Shown here one piece after another: positions 16,620-24,302 of a stretch of 35,451 nt of DNA. Location of the stretch: NCBI GenBank assembly GCA_016787625.1, contig JAEUUD010000014.1, positions 1 to 35,451 of the forward strand, written 5' to 3'. The notes beneath the pieces were generated by a model that made no database searches, was not told the DNA's origin, and worked only from the letters and a program-made list of their open reading frames with translations. This DNA is from Cyclobacteriaceae bacterium. GTDB taxonomy: Bacteria > Bacteroidota > Bacteroidia > Cytophagales > Cyclobacteriaceae. A program made the translations under genes and the position numbers. Every line of letters starts with the position of its first letter. The stretch's first letter is position 1.

Positions 16620-16636
16620 GATGGAAACATAATAAA
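16606..16636 (-). promoter_or_regulatory. predicted promoter of the M20 dipeptidase gene
   Basis: TTTA (16636-16633), 19 nt, then a perfect TAATTTTG (16613-16606) on the minus strand. It predicts a leader of roughly 18-20 nt before the ATG at 16582. It overlaps the 3' end of the intergenic gap after the lipoprotein gene. Confidence 0.55.
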
Positions 16637-16647
16637 GTGATGATTTT

Positions 16648-17337
16648 CTAACGGGGTTCCTCCGGCACACGGAAGACAGCAAATGCGGGTTCGGTTTTTA
16701 CCCCCGCTTCCGTCATTCTCTTTCTCAATTCATCTGAATTGATCACACCCTTGGCTTTTTCGATATCGTTCGTTGCAAACATGATGTTCACCATATTGGG
16801 ATTGTCGGCATTGGTTGAGATGGCCCGCAGTTCCAGATCGGCTTTGGATCGTACATGCTCGTCTTCGTCAAAGATCTTCTTCCACTTATCGTAGTTGTCC
16901 ACCTCGTGAGTCACGCCAAGGCGGTACAGTTTGGTGGTAGGACCCGTTACCCTGAACTTGATGTCAAAGAAATTAACCATCGGTTCGGAGGTAACACCTT
17001 CTTCAAGCAACGTCTCTTTGAATTCGGGAGACGCGAAAGCATTCTTTGCGTCCTTGTGACTTTTTGTCAATTCAAAAATGGTGATCAGATTAGGGTCTTC
17101 TGGACTGGCGAAAATGCTCAGTCTTGATTCAGGATCAGATTTGTCAGTGTATACCTTCAGCCAGGTCTTATAATCCCCCACCTCATGGGTAACCGCAACG
17201 GCGGTGAAACCCGAGTAAGTGGATAACCTTACCGAGTCAAAGGCAGCTTCATTGGCCGCCTGATCTGTCTTCTTTGAGCTGCAAGAAGCAATCAACAGGA
17301 GCACAACCAAAATCGGTGCTAAAGGGGCAGGTTTCAT
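16648..17337 (-). CDS. lipoprotein with two tandem ferredoxin-fold-like repeats, uncharacterised
   Basis: The 229-residue protein has a lipoprotein signal (lipobox IASC, Cys19). The mature part is an internal duplication: repeat A at about 45-126 and repeat B at about 138-224. Each repeat starts with VTHEVxxYxxW (residues 49 and 142), continues through a strand with DPN or NPN, and ends with a helix and xxAGV/xxEGV-xxEP. Each unit has the strand-helix-strand pattern of dimeric alpha-beta barrel (ABM/DUF-type) proteins, which normally pair as two copies; here both copies are in one chain. It is probably periplasmic or membrane-attached. No catalytic function can be named. The dipeptidase gene follows after 65 bp with its own predicted promoter. 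Confidence 0.82.
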   Translation of the reverse strand: MKPAPLAPILVVLLLIASCSSKKTDQAANEAAFDSVRLSTYSGFTAVAVTHEVGDYKTWLKVYTDKSDPESRLSIFASPEDPNLITIFELTKSHKDAKNAFASPEFKETLLEEGVTSEPMVNFFDIKFRVTGPTTKLYRLGVTHEVDNYDKWKKIFDEDEHVRSKADLELRAISTNADNPNMVNIMFATNDIEKAKGVINSDELRKRMTEAGVKTEPAFAVFRVPEEPR

Positions 17338-17486
17338 TTGAACAGATTCAAAAGTTAGGAAAATAATGACATTTCTTCAGATAAGGGATCATATTAACCA
17401 GACGTTGTTTTTCAGTTAAATCGTCTCTTATCGCTTGAACCACAGCGGGTTGAATTTCGTTATTTGCCTAACCACCACTACGATTT

Positions 17487-17684
17487 ATGAAAACAGTAAG
17501 CAAACTGGCGATTCTGGAGTCCCTGGACGCTATGGATCATTCCCAGATGGAAAAACTGCTGAAGTACATCCGGGAGACCCTGCTCAAGGATCCGAAAAAG
17601 GACCCAAAGCGAAGCCGTCAGGCGGCCATGGAGCAAATTCGCAAAGCACTCCAATCGCCCCAGACACTGAGGCCAATGTTTTAG
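17487..17684 (+). CDS. small uncharacterised protein (antitoxin-like composition)
   Basis: This is a 65-residue, lysine-rich, mostly helical protein. The N-terminal 30 residues form an amphipathic stretch, and the C-terminal half has AAMEQIRKAL. The general look (short helix, basic linker, helix) recalls small regulators or antitoxin-like proteins, but I do not recognise a family and see no toxin gene beside it. An overlapping +1 frame ORF (17435-17704) has a less protein-like composition and was rejected. No clear promoter or ribosome site is visible. It faces the 56-residue gene on the other strand across 30 bp. Confidence 0.5.
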   Translation: MKTVSKLAILESLDAMDHSQMEKLLKYIRETLLKDPKKDPKRSRQAAMEQIRKALQSPQTLRPMF

Positions 17685-17714
17685 CCTCTTTATCCTTGAG
17701 TTAAAGGCGGAACC

Positions 17715-17885
17715 TTAGCAGCCCAGGTTCTTTTTTACATTCCTGTCCGGAATTCCCCCGTAATCAAAACGGCTGGCAGAGTTTGTATCATCAGCCATTC
17801 GAGCATCCGCGGGCTTGCCCGTGTCCATGGTGCGCTTCTTTTTTTTCGACTTCCGTTTAGGCTTCATCCAGTCTCCGTTTTTCAT
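17715..17885 (-). CDS. small basic protein ending in KKNLGC, uncharacterised
   Basis: Reading the minus strand from the ATG at 17885-17883 gives 56 residues to a TAA at 17717-17715. The N-terminal third is a lysine/arginine block (KPKRKSKKKKR). The rest carries DARMADDTNSASRF, then DYGGIPDRNVKK and a C-terminal NLGC. The ordered, non-random C-terminal motif and the intact frame argue for a real gene. I believe similar short proteins ending in -KKNLGC(G) occur in other Bacteroidota, but could not search. A second ATG at 17867 would give 50 residues. It diverges from feoA, sharing the 56-bp region that holds the feoA palindrome. The basic block suggests nucleic-acid contact; this is only a guess. 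Confidence 0.6.
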   Translation of the reverse strand: MKNGDWMKPKRKSKKKKRTMDTGKPADARMADDTNSASRFDYGGIPDRNVKKNLGC

Positions 17886-17896
17886 GATTAAACGGT

Positions 17897-17929
17897 TTTA
17901 CCCCCTATATTCGCTATTATTTATACTTG
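17897..17929 (+). promoter_or_regulatory. predicted feoA-feoB promoter
   Basis: TTTA (17897-17900), 21 nt, then TATACTTG (17922-17929), one mismatch from TAnnTTTG. The feoA ATG is 12 bp further on. The -7 element lies inside a 23-bp palindrome, which would block the promoter when occupied. Confidence 0.45.
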
Positions 17930-17939
17930 ATCTAAATAA
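17917..17939. promoter_or_regulatory. palindrome over the feoA promoter (candidate metal-responsive operator)
   Basis: TTATTTA (17917-17923) and TAAATAA (17933-17939) form a perfect 7-bp inverted repeat separated by 9 bp, just before the feoA start. Size, A/T-rich arms and position fit a Fur- or DtxR-family operator. Which regulator binds cannot be read from the sequence. Confidence 0.55.
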
Positions 17940-17941
17940 CA

Positions 17942-18175
17942 ATGGCGGCCGTTTCAAAATCTGTGGCTTCGATGAAAGTAGGAGAGACAGCTGTCATCTC
18001 AGGATTCACAGATGAACATTTGTCCGTCAAGTTGCTCGAAATGGGCTTGCTTCCAGGTACGGTGGTAAGATTTAATTTCAGCGCACCCTTAGGCGATCCG
18101 ATTTGTGTGAATATTTCCGGGTTTGATCTTTCTCTTCGTTTGGAAGAAGCATCGACCATTATCATTCTTGATTGA
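17942..18175 (+). CDS. feoA: FeoA family ferrous iron transport accessory protein
   Basis: This is a 77-residue cytosolic protein with the SH3-like FeoA fold: a KVGETAVISGF segment, LLEMGLLPGTVVRF in the middle, and the closing LSLRLEEASTIII. FeoA is thought to bind and assist FeoB during ferrous iron uptake. Its TGA overlaps the feoB ATG by one base (TGATG), so translation is coupled. Many Bacteroidota fuse FeoA to FeoB; here the two are separate. The upstream A/T-rich palindrome suggests iron-dependent control. Confidence 0.92.
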   Translation: MAAVSKSVASMKVGETAVISGFTDEHLSVKLLEMGLLPGTVVRFNFSAPLGDPICVNISGFDLSLRLEEASTIIILD

Positions 18176-20289
18176 TGAGCGACAAGAAGCGTCTCAAAAT
18201 TGCCCTTGTAGGTAAGCCGAATTCCGGGAAGTCATCACTTTTCAATCAGCTTACAGGACTCAATCAAAAGATTGGAAACTTTCCCGGTATTACTGTTGAC
18301 AAGAGAACAGGAGCCTGCCAGCTCGATGAAAATACGGATGCGGAAATTATTGATCTCCCGGGTATTTATAGTCTCTACCCACGGACGCTGGATGAAAAAA
18401 TTGTCGTTGAGGTACTCACAGACACCAATGGGACAGATTATCCTGATTGTATTGCAGTGATCGCCGATGCGACGAATCTCAAGAACAGTTTGTTATTGCT
18501 CACCCAACTCGTCGATCTTCAGCTGCCTGTCGTCCTTGCGTTGAATATGATGGACCTTGCAGCCCGGTCAGGCTTGAGTATGGATATCAAGCGTCTGTCT
18601 GACGAATTGGGTGTGCCCGTGGCCATGATCAATGCCAGGGAAGGAAGAGGGATTGATTCGCTCAAGCGGTTACTGGCAAAAGGGGTTAAACCATCAGTGA
18701 AGAAAGTCTTTCATCCGGTCAACGGTGTGGAAGCAGCCCTTGAAGAAATCAACAGCCGATTTAAACTGAAGTCCGCCTACGAAGCATTTCAGTACCTCCA
18801 GCAATCGGAAGGTCTTAAATTTCTAAGTGCGCAAGACAAGGTATTTATTAAAGACGTTGCTGCCCGTAACAAGTTCTTTCCGCACAAGTATCAGGGCGCT
18901 GAGACCATCCACCGTTATGAGTTTATACAAAAAGTTCTTGATGTAACCATTATCAAATCGGCCCGCAAGGATTGGAAGGGGGCATCAACAAAACTGGACC
19001 GCATTCTCACCCACAAGGTTTGGGGATACTTGATTTTTTTTGCGATCCTGTTTCTCATTTTCCAATCTCTTTTTGCCTTCGCGCAGATACCGATGGATGC
19101 CATCGACCGTGGCTTTGCCGGACTCAGTAGTTATCTCGGCAAGAAGCTCCCTGAAGGTCCGTTTTTCGAACTCATCTCCAGTGGCATTGTGCCGGGAATC
19201 GGAGGTATCATCATTTTCATACCCCTGATTGCCATTCTTTTTGCCTTCATCTCCATCCTCGAGGAAACTGGTTATATGTCGAGGGTCGTATTCCTCATGG
19301 ATAAAATCATGAGGAAATTCGGCTTAAGCGGGCGTAGTGTGGTGCCCCTGATCTCAGGGATGGCATGCGCCATACCGGCCATCATGGCCACACGCACCAT
19401 TGATAACTGGAAGGACAGGCTGATCACAATTTTTGTGACGCCATTTATGAGTTGCTCTGCGCGGCTTCCCGTGTTTGGTATTCTTGTAGCACTCATCATT
19501 CCCAAAGAAAGAATATTTGGATTGATCAGTTTGCAGGGGATTGCTTTGATGAGTTTGTATTTACTGGGATTTGCAGCTGCCATGTTCTCAGCCCTCTTAA
19601 TGAAAGCCATCGTCAGGATAAAGGAGAGAAGTTATCTCATCATGGAGATGCCAACCTACCGGATGCCCAAGTGGTCGAACGTAGGCTTCACCATTGTAGA
19701 AAAAACCAAGGCTTTTGTCATGGAAGCCGGGAAGGTGATCATCGCTGTTTCCATTATCCTTTGGGTACTCGCGAGCTACGGTCCAGCAGACGTCATGAAC
19801 AACTCCAGGAAAGTTGTTTCGGAACAAACGATGAACATGCGACTCACGGAAAAGGAATTTGAAAACAGGGTCGCTGCTTATAAACTGGAACATTCCTATG
19901 CAGGAACCATCGGAAAATGGATGGAACCGATTATCCGGCCGTTGGGATTCGACTGGAAAATTGGCATAGCGCTGATCACTTCTTTTGCCGCAAGGGAGGT
20001 ATTCGTCAGCACAATTGCCACCATCTACAGCCTCGGCAGCTCAGACGACAATGTAACCATCAAAGAAAGATTGAAGGATGAGATCAATCCTGAGACCGGC
20101 GGCCCGCGGTTTACCCCGGCTGTTGGATTCTCCTTGCTTGTATTCTACACCTTCGCCATGCAGTGCATGAGTACGCTTGCCGTTGTCTGGCGCGAAACCA
20201 AGGGCTGGAAGTGGCCACTTGCCCAGCTCCTTTACATGACGGCATTAGCTTACTCCTCAGCGCTAATTGTTTATCAGGTGCTTTCCTGA
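18175..20289 (+). CDS. feoB: ferrous iron transporter FeoB
   Basis: FeoB is the inner-membrane permease for Fe(II), with an N-terminal GTPase. The 704 residues show G1 GKPNSGKS at 13-20, G2 Thr40 in PGIT, G3 DLPG at 60-63 and G4 NMMD at 124-127. A helical guanine-dissociation-like region follows, then a membrane domain from about 280. The two gate segments MACAIPAIMATRTI and FMSCSARLPV are present. The length is normal for a stand-alone FeoB. The ATG at 18175 overlaps the feoA stop; an in-frame TTG at 18172 is less likely. purK begins about 35 bp after the stop on the same strand, perhaps in the same transcript. Confidence 0.96.
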   Translation: MSDKKRLKIALVGKPNSGKSSLFNQLTGLNQKIGNFPGITVDKRTGACQLDENTDAEIIDLPGIYSLYPRTLDEKIVVEVLTDTNGTDYPDCIAVIADATNLKNSLLLLTQLVDLQLPVVLALNMMDLAARSGLSMDIKRLSDELGVPVAMINAREGRGIDSLKRLLAKGVKPSVKKVFHPVNGVEAALEEINSRFKLKSAYEAFQYLQQSEGLKFLSAQDKVFIKDVAARNKFFPHKYQGAETIHRYEFIQKVLDVTIIKSARKDWKGASTKLDRILTHKVWGYLIFFAILFLIFQSLFAFAQIPMDAIDRGFAGLSSYLGKKLPEGPFFELISSGIVPGIGGIIIFIPLIAILFAFISILEETGYMSRVVFLMDKIMRKFGLSGRSVVPLISGMACAIPAIMATRTIDNWKDRLITIFVTPFMSCSARLPVFGILVALIIPKERIFGLISLQGIALMSLYLLGFAAAMFSALLMKAIVRIKERSYLIMEMPTYRMPKWSNVGFTIVEKTKAFVMEAGKVIIAVSIILWVLASYGPADVMNNSRKVVSEQTMNMRLTEKEFENRVAAYKLEHSYAGTIGKWMEPIIRPLGFDWKIGIALITSFAAREVFVSTIATIYSLGSSDDNVTIKERLKDEINPETGGPRFTPAVGFSLLVFYTFAMQCMSTLAVVWRETKGWKWPLAQLLYMTALAYSSALIVYQVLS

Positions 20290-20324
20290 TTTCCCTATCT
20301 TTCGGGCCCAAATCCAATTCAAAT

Positions 20325-21464
20325 TTGAAAAGCAGGCGTGTCGGTATTTTAGGCGGAGGTCAGTTGGGTCGCATGCTCATTCAAAAAGGCCTCGACTGGA
20401 ACATCCCTTTCTCCATCCTTGACCCGGATCCAGATGCTCCATGCTCCGCCATGATGGGTTTTACCGCTGGAAAATTGACAGACTTTGATGCTGTCATGAA
20501 ATTTGGAGAAGGCTGCGACATCATCACCGTTGAAATTGAGAATGTTAGCATCAGGGCGCTGACGCAACTGGAAAGCCAGGGCAAAAAAGTTTTTCCTCAG
20601 CCCCGAGTGCTGGATATCATTCAGGATAAGCGGACACAGAAAAAATTCTTTAAGGACAACGGATTTCCTACTGCCGATTTCATCCTTACTGCAAATCAGG
20701 AGGATGTGATGCGACAATCAGATTTTCTGCCTGCAGTGAACAAGCTCGGCAGGGAGGGATATGATGGCAGAGGTGTTCAGATACTTCGGTCGAAGGCAGA
20801 TTTGTCCAGGGCATTTGATGCTCCAGGCTTGCTCGAAAAACTCGTCGACATTGACAAGGAGATATCCGTCATTGTTGCCCGGAATGAGCAAGGTGAGGTG
20901 AAAGCATTTCCACCGGTCGAAATGGTGTTTCATCCCGAAGCCAATCTGGTTGACTATTTGTTTTCCCCTGCTCAGATTTCAGCTCAACTCCATGAAAGAG
21001 CAGTATCAATGGCCAGCGAGGTCATTGTGACGTTGAAGATGGTTGGTATCCTTGCCGTGGAGATGTTTGTTACAAGATCCGGCGGTATCCTCGTCAATGA
21101 ACTGGCACCCCGGCCTCATAACAGTGGTCACCAGACCATTGAAGGCAATGTGACATCCCAATATGAACAGCACTTGCGTGCCATCCTCAACCTTCCCCTT
21201 GGAGATACGGCGATTAACCAACCTTCGGCAATGGTGAATTTACTGGGAGAAGAAGGTCACACGGGTGAAGCGCGTTACCTTGGCCTCGAAACGATACTGG
21301 CTGTTCCTGGGGTGTACGTTCATCTGTATGGAAAGAAGCTCACCAAGCCTTACAGAAAAATGGGCCACGTAACGATTGTGGATGCCGACATGGAAAGTTT
21401 ACGGAAGAAAGCCAATTTTGTGAAAAGCACGCTCAAAGTCATTGCATGGGAAAGCCACTCGTAG
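20325..21464 (+). CDS. purK: 5-(carboxyamino)imidazole ribonucleotide synthase PurK
   Basis: PurK uses ATP and bicarbonate to turn AIR into N5-CAIR in purine synthesis. The protein is an ATP-grasp enzyme: GILGGGQLGRML near the N terminus, the phosphate-binding NKLGREGYDGRGV loop, the ATP-binding EKLVDIDKEISVIVARN region, and NELAPRPHNSGH near the C terminus. No ATG lies between the feoB stop and the first motif. The best start is TTG at 20325, giving 379 residues, a normal PurK length. An upstream ATG at 20163 would place about 40 extra residues inside feoB in another frame and is rejected. purE overlaps the last 19 bp. Confidence 0.93.
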   Translation: MKSRRVGILGGGQLGRMLIQKGLDWNIPFSILDPDPDAPCSAMMGFTAGKLTDFDAVMKFGEGCDIITVEIENVSIRALTQLESQGKKVFPQPRVLDIIQDKRTQKKFFKDNGFPTADFILTANQEDVMRQSDFLPAVNKLGREGYDGRGVQILRSKADLSRAFDAPGLLEKLVDIDKEISVIVARNEQGEVKAFPPVEMVFHPEANLVDYLFSPAQISAQLHERAVSMASEVIVTLKMVGILAVEMFVTRSGGILVNELAPRPHNSGHQTIEGNVTSQYEQHLRAILNLPLGDTAINQPSAMVNLLGEEGHTGEARYLGLETILAVPGVYVHLYGKKLTKPYRKMGHVTIVDADMESLRKKANFVKSTLKVIAWESHS

Positions 21465-21955
21465 GAATCATCATGGGGAGTCAATCCGACCTTGTCATCA
21501 TGAAGGAAGCCGCAGAATTTCTTGATGAATTGAAAATCCCTTTTGAGGTTTCGATTGTTTCAGCACACCGTACTCCGGCAAGAATGGTAGCTTATGCTGA
21601 ATCAGCCCGTGCCCGTGGCCTTCGTGTCATCATTGCTGGTGCCGGAGGTGCCGCTCATCTTCCGGGAATGATCGCTTCAATGACGTCCCTGCCGGTGATT
21701 GGCGTTCCTGTGAAATCCTCCAACTCGATTGATGGATGGGATTCAGTGCTTTCTATTCTTCAGATGCCGTCAGGTGTGCCTGTCGCTACAGTCGCACTCA
21801 ATGGTGCGCGAAATGCAGGAATTCTGGCATGCCAGGTGCTCGGTTCTACTGACAAATCCATAGCCCGTAAGCTTGACCAGTTTAAAAAATCCCTGAGGGA
21901 AAAGGTGGAAGAATCGGCCAAAACCGTTATTCGGAAGGGTTGGAAGAAGGCATAG
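21446..21955 (+). CDS. purE: N5-carboxyaminoimidazole ribonucleotide mutase PurE
   Basis: PurE moves the carboxyl group of N5-CAIR to give CAIR, completing the step begun by PurK. The 169-residue protein carries all class I marks: GSQSD at 11-15, SAHR at 39-42, and AGGAAHLPGM at 66-75 with His41 and His71. It should form the usual octamer in the cytosol. The ATG lies inside purK, 19 bp before its end, so the two are translationally coupled. An 8-bp inverted repeat follows the stop closely. Confidence 0.96.
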   Translation: MGKPLVGIIMGSQSDLVIMKEAAEFLDELKIPFEVSIVSAHRTPARMVAYAESARARGLRVIIAGAGGAAHLPGMIASMTSLPVIGVPVKSSNSIDGWDSVLSILQMPSGVPVATVALNGARNAGILACQVLGSTDKSIARKLDQFKKSLREKVEESAKTVIRKGWKKA

Positions 21956-21957
21956 TG

Positions 21958-21991
21958 CTGATTTTCAAACATCTAGGCTTCACAAAATCAG
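21958..21991. repeat. inverted repeat after purE
   Basis: CTGATTTT (21958-21965) and AAAATCAG (21984-21991) are perfect 8-bp arms around 18 bp, starting 2 bp after the purE stop. No T-run follows, so a Rho-independent terminator is not well supported. It could be an mRNA 3' stabiliser or a protein site for the next gene. Confidence 0.35.
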
Positions 21992-22026
21992 GAATTTGCT
22001 AACTTCTCGTCCTTTTTCAACGAGGG

Positions 22027-23292
22027 ATGAATCCACGTTCTTCAGGTTGGCTCAATGAATATCTGCAATTCCGCCAGGGATTGTTTCAGGATATCACTGC
22101 GGAAGGTCTTACTTCAGCCCATCCTGATTTTTCCCTATACCGCGTCATTCAACCCACAGGCCTCATGTACGGCCAGCCTGTCGTTTCATTTGATCATGCC
22201 GATGCGGCGACCTGGAATACGAAAGATCGTCTGAAGGTCCTGCTGGCAGAAAGTCTTATAAGCAGTTCTTTGCTTTTTCATGACAAGTCGGTAAAGAATC
22301 CTGAAGAGATTTCGGCGTTGCTTATGCGCACGGTTGACAGCATCAATGGTTTTTATACCCATGTGTTCCCGGAAATGGCGGCACCGACAAAGACAATCTT
22401 TGGCAGAAAGAAATCTCCCATGGAGCTGGCGGAGCAAATTCTGGAACGTCGGGTTAATCGCCTTGAACTTAAGGGAGGCTTTTGGGTACGGTTTTTCAAC
22501 AACAGCCTCCTGTTTCTTGACATTTTTATTTTTGGTCAGTGGATTCACACCAATGCAGATAAGATCGTGTCTGATTTCTTTAGTTATGAAAGAGATGAGT
22601 TGCGAACTTCGGTAGCAAAGGTGATGGCCGCAGCGGCCCACGCCAATCACAACATCGAGTTTGAAGAAAGAAAGCTACTGGAACATTTCCTGCAGGGCGC
22701 AGGATTATCGCCAGAACAGAAAGAGGAGTGCCGGGAGATTTTTGAGAAAGGGTTGTCGATCGAGGAGTTGCAGTTGCCAACCAACAATTCATGGATTCTC
22801 AAAAAGTACTTCCTCGAAATTGCTATTCTCACCTTTTGGGCCGACAGACAGGTGGAGGCTTCAGAGATGGAACTTCTTCACCGGTTGGCAAACTCGATTT
22901 CTTTCTCACCGGAAGATGTTGACAACAGCATCCTTGCCGTAGAGGGTTTCGTTCTTGAGCATTGGAAAGAGCTGGATGAACTGCAGGAAAAGAAAGACTA
23001 TGAAGAAGTGAGTAAGCAGTACGTCGAACGCATGGCCGGCATGGCAACGAAGCACAAAGGAAAACTGATGCAGGAGGTTCGCCGATGGAATGAACTGGTC
23101 GCCTTATTGACCAAGGCCAGGTCGAGTGAATTGAATGAATCTGAAAAAGGAATGCTGCGTGAGATGCTTGTCGAAGTGCTTAGGAAGATCCCGACGTTTG
23201 TCATCGTTTCGCTGCCGCAACGGTTTCTCACGTTGCCAATCCTCATGCAAATTCTACCTAAGAATTTTATTGCAGAAAGCCTCGAGGCCTAA
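22027..23292 (+). CDS. TerB-like / LETM1-like domain protein (LETM1-related, biofilm-associated family)
   Basis: The protein has 421 residues and no signal peptide. A helical N-terminal part includes a hydrophobic stretch at about 152-172 (FFNNSLLFLDIFIFG). Residues ~190-315 look like a TerB-type helical domain, with two acidic-helix hairpins (AAHANHNIEFEERKLL and FWADRQVEASEMELLHRLA). Residues ~365-420 match the LETM1 ribosome-binding-like segment: LNESEKGMLREML, then LRKIPTFVIVSLP, then LPILMQILPKNF. I recall Bacteroidota proteins named LETM1-related biofilm-associated protein with this layout. Molecular function is unknown; membrane-linked ion or protein homeostasis is a guess. Its stop overlaps that of the convergent terC gene by 4 bp. 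Confidence 0.8.
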   Translation: MNPRSSGWLNEYLQFRQGLFQDITAEGLTSAHPDFSLYRVIQPTGLMYGQPVVSFDHADAATWNTKDRLKVLLAESLISSSLLFHDKSVKNPEEISALLMRTVDSINGFYTHVFPEMAAPTKTIFGRKKSPMELAEQILERRVNRLELKGGFWVRFFNNSLLFLDIFIFGQWIHTNADKIVSDFFSYERDELRTSVAKVMAAAAHANHNIEFEERKLLEHFLQGAGLSPEQKEECREIFEKGLSIEELQLPTNNSWILKKYFLEIAILTFWADRQVEASEMELLHRLANSISFSPEDVDNSILAVEGFVLEHWKELDELQEKKDYEEVSKQYVERMAGMATKHKGKLMQEVRRWNELVALLTKARSSELNESEKGMLREMLVEVLRKIPTFVIVSLPQRFLTLPILMQILPKNFIAESLEA

Positions 23293-24278
23293 TTCTGATT
23301 TTCAGCCGCAGCTTTTTCCTTCTTGGGAATAATCACCGAGAAGACAATGGAAAGGGTCAGGGTTAGAATGATGACCGAGAACGAGAGTACCACCGGAATG
23401 TCAAAGTGAATAATCTCCAGGAGCATCTTTGCGCCGATGAAGAAGAGGATAATGGAGAGACCTTTCTGGAGCAGATAGAATTTGTCAATAATTCCAGCGA
23501 GGAGGAAGAACATCGCTCGTAAGCCCAGCACCGCAAAAATGTTGGAAGTGTAAATCAAAAACTCATTCTGGGTAATGGCAAAGGCTGCAGGTATCGAGTC
23601 AACAGCAAAAATCAAATCTGTTGTTTCTATTAGAACAATCACCAGGAAAAGCGGCGTAAAAAAAAGCTTGCCATTTTCCCTGAAGACGAATGTACCACCA
23701 TGATCATCGGGTGAAATAGGCAAATAGGCCCGGCAGAACCGCATGATTGGATTCTTCTCCGGATCGATTTTTTCATCACTGTCTTCAAAATAGATCTTGA
23801 TCCCTGAATAGATCAGGAATACACCGAAGACATACAGGATCCAGTGAAATTGCGCAATGAGGTAGGCGCCGACAAAAATGAAAATACCCCTGAAAACCAC
23901 AGCGCCAAGGATGCCCCAGAAGAGCACCTTGTGATAGAACTCTTCTTTTACTGTAAAGTATTTCAGGATTAACAGGATGACGAAAATGTTGTCGACCGAT
24001 AAGGCGTACTCGGTCAGGTATGCGGAGAAATACTCAAGCAACGCGTCCGTTCCTCCGTCCTCACTGTCGTCAAAGACAAACACGAGGTATCCAAAGGCCG
24101 CGCTGACCATTACCCAGAAAATGGACTGATACAGGGCTGATTTGGTGGTAATCTTATGAGCCGTCTTGTTCAGGACGCCCAGGTCGATCAACAGGAACAC
24201 CACGATGACTACTGCGAAAACCCCAAACAGAATCGTTTCTGCCTGACTGTTATTTCTGAACAGAGAAAACAAAAACAT
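23289..24278 (-). CDS. TerC family integral membrane protein (Alx-like)
   Basis: This is a 329-residue inner-membrane protein with 7-9 predicted helices. The TerC metal-site motifs are clear: Glu90 and Asp96 in EYALSVDNIFV, and Glu218, Asp221 and Asp227 in ETTDLIFAVDSIP. Proteins of this family (Alx, YkoY, YceF) are linked to manganese export, metal loading of exported proteins and pH response; tellurite resistance is a historical name. Substrate here is inferred as Mn(II) or a similar divalent metal. A hairpin with a U-run lies in the 5' leader just after a predicted promoter. The convergent neighbour has a TerB-like domain, so a shared process is possible. Confidence 0.92.
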   Translation of the reverse strand: MFLFSLFRNNSQAETILFGVFAVVIVVFLLIDLGVLNKTAHKITTKSALYQSIFWVMVSAAFGYLVFVFDDSEDGGTDALLEYFSAYLTEYALSVDNIFVILLILKYFTVKEEFYHKVLFWGILGAVVFRGIFIFVGAYLIAQFHWILYVFGVFLIYSGIKIYFEDSDEKIDPEKNPIMRFCRAYLPISPDDHGGTFVFRENGKLFFTPLFLVIVLIETTDLIFAVDSIPAAFAITQNEFLIYTSNIFAVLGLRAMFFLLAGIIDKFYLLQKGLSIILFFIGAKMLLEIIHFDIPVVLSFSVIILTLTLSIVFSVIIPKKEKAAAENQN

Positions 24279-24302
24279 GGGTAATGGGGTACTGTTTAGG
24301 GG

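Noticed and set aside
17435-17704. 89-residue ORF overlapping the small gene at 17487
   Set aside because: Composition is rich in Gly, Ser, Pro and Thr with no pattern; the 17487 frame has helical, charged residues like a real small protein.
20163-20324. N-terminal extension of purK from an ATG inside feoB
   Set aside because: It lies out of frame inside feoB's conserved C-terminal helices and adds about 54 residues with no PurK similarity; the TTG at 20325 fits family length.
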